DNA of 64,000 nucleotides from Mya arenaria (lineage: Eukaryota; Mollusca; Bivalvia; Myida; Myidae): the NCBI RefSeq assembly GCF_026914265.1, contig NC_069136.1, forward strand, positions 14,281,856-14,345,855. The letters are read 5' to 3'. The position numbers and the translations under genes were made by a program. The notes beneath the pieces are model-generated. The model was not told where the DNA came from and searched no databases. It saw only the letters and a program-made list of their open reading frames with translations. This document shows positions 61,201 through 64,000 of this stretch, one piece after another. How positions within the stretch are numbered: position 1 is the first letter of the stretch; each line of letters opens with the position of its first letter.

Positions 61201-63623
61201 ACCAATCAGTACATATTTTTCCCAATTTTGGCCAAACCAAATACTTTACCAGTTTTATACAATTGGCAGCAGAAATCTAAAAAAACACACACCTTTATTC
61301 GATATTCATTTTGTGGCACTTTTTATTTAAATATTATTTCGCCTTTAAGGTGTAATTTCAAATTACAGAATCGTCTGTTGGAGAGACTGGAGTTCATTTT
61401 GAACACATTCTCACTGTAAATGTCAGTTGTGCATAACTTTACTTTAGGCCTAGGACTAGACTGTAACTACGACTATGAATGCTCGAGTTTTTACGACACC
61501 GCAACATATGTGTGGGGTACGAAGTACGTATGCTTGGAAGGGGTCTGCTCGTGCAATGAAGCAATGTGGGCACCGGATTTGGATGAATGCGTTCCATGTA
61601 AGTAATGCACCTATTATAACATGCTTATAACTTGTGAAGAACATTACTTATTCCTTATCTAATCGTGATGAAGCTTTATGACAGTGCTTTTCAGCATAAT
61701 GTCTCGGGCATGTTCAGTCGCGGGTTGAATCGCCTCAGTTATCCCATAGATATATCATTTTGACATTAAAGCCAGTTGGTTACTGTCTAGTGAAAACATA
61801 TACAGTAGTAACTATTAGCCAATCAGGATTAAACTTGTGAACAAAGTATGTGGGCGGTATGTCTTGGTTATATTAGATGGTGGGGCTCTTCGCCACAGTT
61901 CATCAATAACTATGCGGGTTTTTTTATATCAAAGTATAGTAGGTTCATGGTTTGTGCAGACAATCACATAATGCGTTTATAAACGGGACATATTTATGGA
62001 GTAATTAAGGCGATTCAACCGGCAACTGAACATGCCCGAGACATTATGTTGATTAGCACTGTCATAAATGTTCATTACAATTGATTTATAAATATGTGTC
62101 CCTTTTACATTAAAGACAGACCATGTGAGACAAAATACAGTTGAGTTATGGTTGTATCAGTCCTAAACTTTATTTTACTATAACAAAGTTACTTCCACTG
62201 TTTTTACCTGTCGTTAAATTAACCACTAACTTTTTATTTTGGATTTGCACATGATACGATTTTGATGTAATTTTCTTTTACAAACGAGGTTCTTTCTTAT
62301 TAACTTGTACGAATAATCATTGACTTTAAACATTCTTAAAATATACTGGTCAGGAATTTAACAACATTTATTATCAAGATCAAAATGCAAACCGTCTAGA
62401 TCACTTGAGTATTAACTTTATATTGTCCCCTGTGACTAAACGAAAATACGAAAAGGTACGCTTTCTTAGATTGGACATATACTGTGCAGTTCGATTAAAT
62501 CATGCGTCGGTGCATTGTCACTAACAAGAATGCATTGCATGTCAGAACCACAGATGCATGCTCTTCAAATAGCTAAACACTAAAATATGGCTTCCAGTCC
62601 TTTAATATTGTTTAAAAGTAATAGTATAAGATTTCAATACAATTCTAAGATTTTACTTGAAATATCAAAGGATAGAAATATGTGTGTGTGTTTGTGTGTC
62701 ATATGTAGTGTAAAATCATATTAAGCTTTATTAAGAAGATGACTTTAACGCCATTCCCAAATGATGACAAAAACGTTTTTGTATAAATCCTAATGAATAA
62801 ATGAATAAATAAAAGCCTGCCTACCCTACATAATTTTGAAAATAATATAACAAACCAAACAAATTTTTGGCCTAAAAATGATATCATCCAAGATACATGG
62901 AAAATAGAAATATGATTGCTTTTAGAAATAAGTTTTTGTTCTCATCATCAACAAACATAATTATACTACCGAAAAACCCATATGGTATTACAATATTAAT
63001 ATACTGTTTTGAATGCTTAAAAAGTGGAACTTCGATGTGTTAAAGCAAAATAAACAAGTTTTAGAAATATTCATGTCAGACCTGTTCTTTATTTTAAATT
63101 AACTTTAACCTTTTTGAAAACATCCCCCAACAGTTATATAGCTTAACCGCCTCTTTTATAAAACAAACAAACACATAGTGTTTGAAATTCCAAACCCGAT
63201 ATTTCAGCAGGGCCACCAAATTATGAAATCTTCAGTTGATATAAAGCTAATGCAACGTTCTGTTAACAAATGTTTGTTAATGAAAACAATTAGAAAAAGA
63301 GAGAAAACTATATTCAGGATTCTGGATGGATTCGATCCTTACCTTGATCCTGGAAATAATAAAACTATATGTAGGCATGTGCTTAACAAAATAGGCTTAA
63401 GCATTAAAACTGAATATTTTCAATTGGAGGTTTTTATAAGGGGTGTTCTACCTTAGTTAATTGGAATCTTGATTCGATAAAAATTGTGTATTTGCAGATT
63501 ACGGATTACCATGTGCCGTCGACGCGGAGTGTGGCCACAAGTCTAACACCACATGCAATTTGGCGACTGGTTTCTGCGATTGTCAAGCCGGTTACACAGC
63601 TAGGGACGGGATCTGTGTCTGGG
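52231..63623 (+). CDS. Secreted EB/EGF-like cysteine-module protein, 5' part (continues past the window)
   Basis: Exons: 52231-52288, 54229-54312, 59563-59661, 60549-60659, 61448-61597 and 63498-63623; the last ends with a good donor, so the gene runs on. Exon 1 encodes a signal peptide (MMNRAAFEAVLFLSFLAFTG). Each later exon encodes one cysteine-rich module starting CX5C: CQTDSDC in exon 2, then CTNETDC, CMNDTEC, CNYDYEC and CAVDAEC. The last three have the six-cysteine pattern ending CXC plus a Gly- or Trp-rich loop (TCNCRQGFRFDGTDC, FCDCQAGYTARDGIC), as in EB modules of invertebrate receptors and secreted proteins. Every internal exon is phase 1-1. A secreted or membrane receptor role, perhaps in recognition, is an inference; transmembrane or intracellular parts would lie outside the window. 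Introns are loaded with repeats, and intron 2 holds a 48-bp satellite. Confidence 0.85.
52910..54175 (+). repeat. Highly diverged ~50-bp tandem repeat in intron 1
   Basis: About 25 units built on GAATTCTAAGCTACAACAAA, CACTTGCAATTTAAGCTCAC and TTAAGGCTT. Individual units differ strongly, so this is an old array. It ends about 50 bp before exon 2 of the cysteine-module gene. Confidence 0.8.
54517..54615. repeat. Palindromic MITE remnant (TGTGTGTATACCACGTGAT)
   Basis: TGTGTGTATACCACGTGATA...TGCGTCATA is mirrored by TATGACGTAATTAATCACGT then GGTATACACACA, with a loop of about 20 bp. Non-coding; intron 2. Confidence 0.75.
55037..55525. repeat. 48-bp satellite, left block (~10 units)
   Basis: Near-identical units: CTAGTTGTTTGCACAGAGAG, ACACCTAGTCTGTTGACACT, GTACAAAC. 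One unit near 55434 has a 6-bp internal gain. The unit length is a multiple of three, so several frames stay open on both strands; I treat none as coding. Confidence 0.95.
55526..56832 (-). mobile_element. 5'-truncated LINE inserted in the 48-bp satellite
   Basis: On the minus strand, about 56832-56190 encodes the C-terminal end of a non-LTR retrotransposon ORF2: ANSRLKFLYRKSKFLNMHTR, HYDYACSFWYPCL, NKMIRFVLK and LGWLPVSKRVEQ, ending NGINLWNSLPQ. A 2-bp shift follows, and then IRNISKPNHFKSAIKQYLLQ and a stop. The reverse transcriptase core and endonuclease are missing. The 3' UTR (55526-56189) contains two copies of a 110-bp stretch (AATATCACAATGAGATATGA). The element sits exactly between two blocks of one satellite. 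No clear target duplication or poly(A) was seen. The clade is undetermined (CR1/RTE-X-like by style). Confidence 0.8.
56833..58128. repeat. 48-bp satellite, right block (~27 units)
   Basis: The same unit as 55037-55525. Variants occur in runs: three neighbouring units carry CCTACTTG (57303-57408), and about seven carry TTTACACAGAGAGACGCC (57745-58050). This shows local duplication of unit blocks. Confidence 0.95.
58129..59562 (+). repeat. Intron 2 tail with diverged ~200-bp repeat units (58440-59290)
   Basis: Four decayed units share TATAGAT(A)GATG, GGAAGTGCA or GGAACTGCA, ATAATC-TGCC and AGTTATCTCCCCTT / TTATCTCCCTTAAAACTCCC. No coding content; a common dispersed type, class unknown. Confidence 0.6.
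59662..60548. other. Intron 3 of the cysteine-module gene
   Basis: It holds a strong hairpin at 60305-60395 (AAAGTAGAGATTCACCTCC mirrored by GGAGGTGTATATCTACTTT, with AATGTAGAGGTGC / GCACCTCTACATA inside). It is probably a small MITE. Nothing else is seen. Confidence 0.55.
60917..61272. mobile_element. Two adjacent MITEs of the CAATTGTATAAAACTG family
   Basis: Copy A (60917-61095) ends ACCGGTTTATACAATTGACT. Copy B (61092-61272) begins AGCAGTCAATTGTATAAAAC and ends ACCAGTTTTATACAATTGGC. Both contain GATTGGTTA, ACCAATCA and CTAGTTT-ACTTT / GCACATT. They share orientation and abut at CAGCAG. Intron 4. Confidence 0.75.
61678..62066. mobile_element. MITE with TGACAGTGC...CATAATGTCTCGGGCATG arms
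   Basis: Arms of about 75 bp: CATAATGTCTCGGGCATGTT then CAGT on the left is mirrored by ACTGAACATGCCCGAGACAT then TATG on the right, and GGTTGAATCGCCT is mirrored by AGGCGATTCAACC. Length is about 389 bp, non-coding, in intron 5 of the cysteine-module gene. Confidence 0.8.
62740..62885 (+). repeat. Dispersed repeat, second copy of the 50000-50160 type
   Basis: AATGATGACAAAAACGTTTT, CCTACCCTACATAATTTTGA and AACCAAACAAATTTTTGGCC correspond in order to the copy at 50000-50160. The rest of intron 5 (62067-63497) shows no gene; an open stretch at 63178-63456 has no recognisable domain. Confidence 0.55.
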
Positions 63624-64000
63624 GTAAGCTTAAGAGAAGAGAAGACTGATTCAGTTTTTTAAATTATTTTCTAATTTCTTGATTATGTTTCATACTCATT
63701 GTATTGACTGTGTCAATAACAGACTGAGTAAAACATAGTATGCTATTTTTCATATAACATTTGCGATATTTCCATCGAAGAAAATTCCAGTTTGTAAAAC
63801 ATGTAGTATGTTTTACTACAACTAAAGTAATAAGTTTTGCTGATTTCCTTATTAAGTCCACAGCGTAGTAAATTATGTTCGGATTCTTCGGAATAGTTCG
63901 GTTTGAGCTAGTAGTTCGCGAAAATAACATGTCGCGTAGGCTTGAGCTAGGTCGGCATTCAGTTGTTGATCATCTATGATCTAACTAAGCCCAAGACTGC
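63624..64000. other. Start of the next intron of the cysteine-module gene
   Basis: Follows the donor GGTAAGC at 63623. No exon or repeat is seen before the window ends. Confidence 0.5.

Noticed and set aside
63178-63456. 92-codon open frame in an intron of the cysteine-module gene
   Set aside because: No recognisable domain, no splice relation to the phase 1-1 exons, and AT-rich composition compatible with chance.

Overview
The window is eukaryotic nuclear DNA: AT-rich, with short exons flanked by GT/AG splice sites, long introns, and a very high load of small transposons and tandem repeats. The repeat families and the cysteine-rich secreted gene fit a marine invertebrate, most likely a bivalve mollusc. 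That taxonomic call is inference from repeat style, not from a marker gene. I saw no bacterial operons, no CRISPR array, and no retrovirus-like or LTR element.

Three genes can be rebuilt with consistent splice phases. (1) About 43-12097 is a PIF/Harbinger DNA transposon with its two usual genes facing each other: a Myb/SANT-like DNA-binding protein on + (256-7443) and a DDE transposase on - (9666-11921). The transposase is open throughout. The Myb-like gene has a 2.7 kb inverted-repeat element sitting in its second exon. (2) 13668-22746 (+) is a 14-exon gene for a protein of about 870 residues. It joins an SGNH-hydrolase-like domain with all expected catalytic motifs to C2H2 zinc fingers and a long unrecognised C-terminal region. 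(3) 52231 to beyond the window end (+) is the 5' part of a secreted protein built of EB/EGF-like cysteine modules. Every internal exon is phase 1-1, and the signal-peptide exon forms the last copy of a 75-bp tandem repeat.

Between these genes lie mostly repeats. 12.1-13.7 kb holds a fold-back element. 22.7-31.4 kb holds several MITE families and weak exons of an unidentified minus-strand gene. 31.4-39.5 kb holds inverted-repeat elements, including a pogo/Tigger-like one and an element with a tRNA-like core. 39.6-45.1 kb is an old tandem segmental duplication carrying two 32-33 bp minisatellites. 45.2-47.1 kb is a fold-back element with arms of about 0.7 kb. 47.1-51.9 kb is mostly unassigned, with one Crypton/DUF3504-like coding relic.

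The introns of gene 3 hold a 48-bp satellite split by a 5'-truncated LINE, a degenerate repeat of about 50 bp, and several MITEs. Exon coordinates come from reading frames and splice consensus alone; no transcript data were available.
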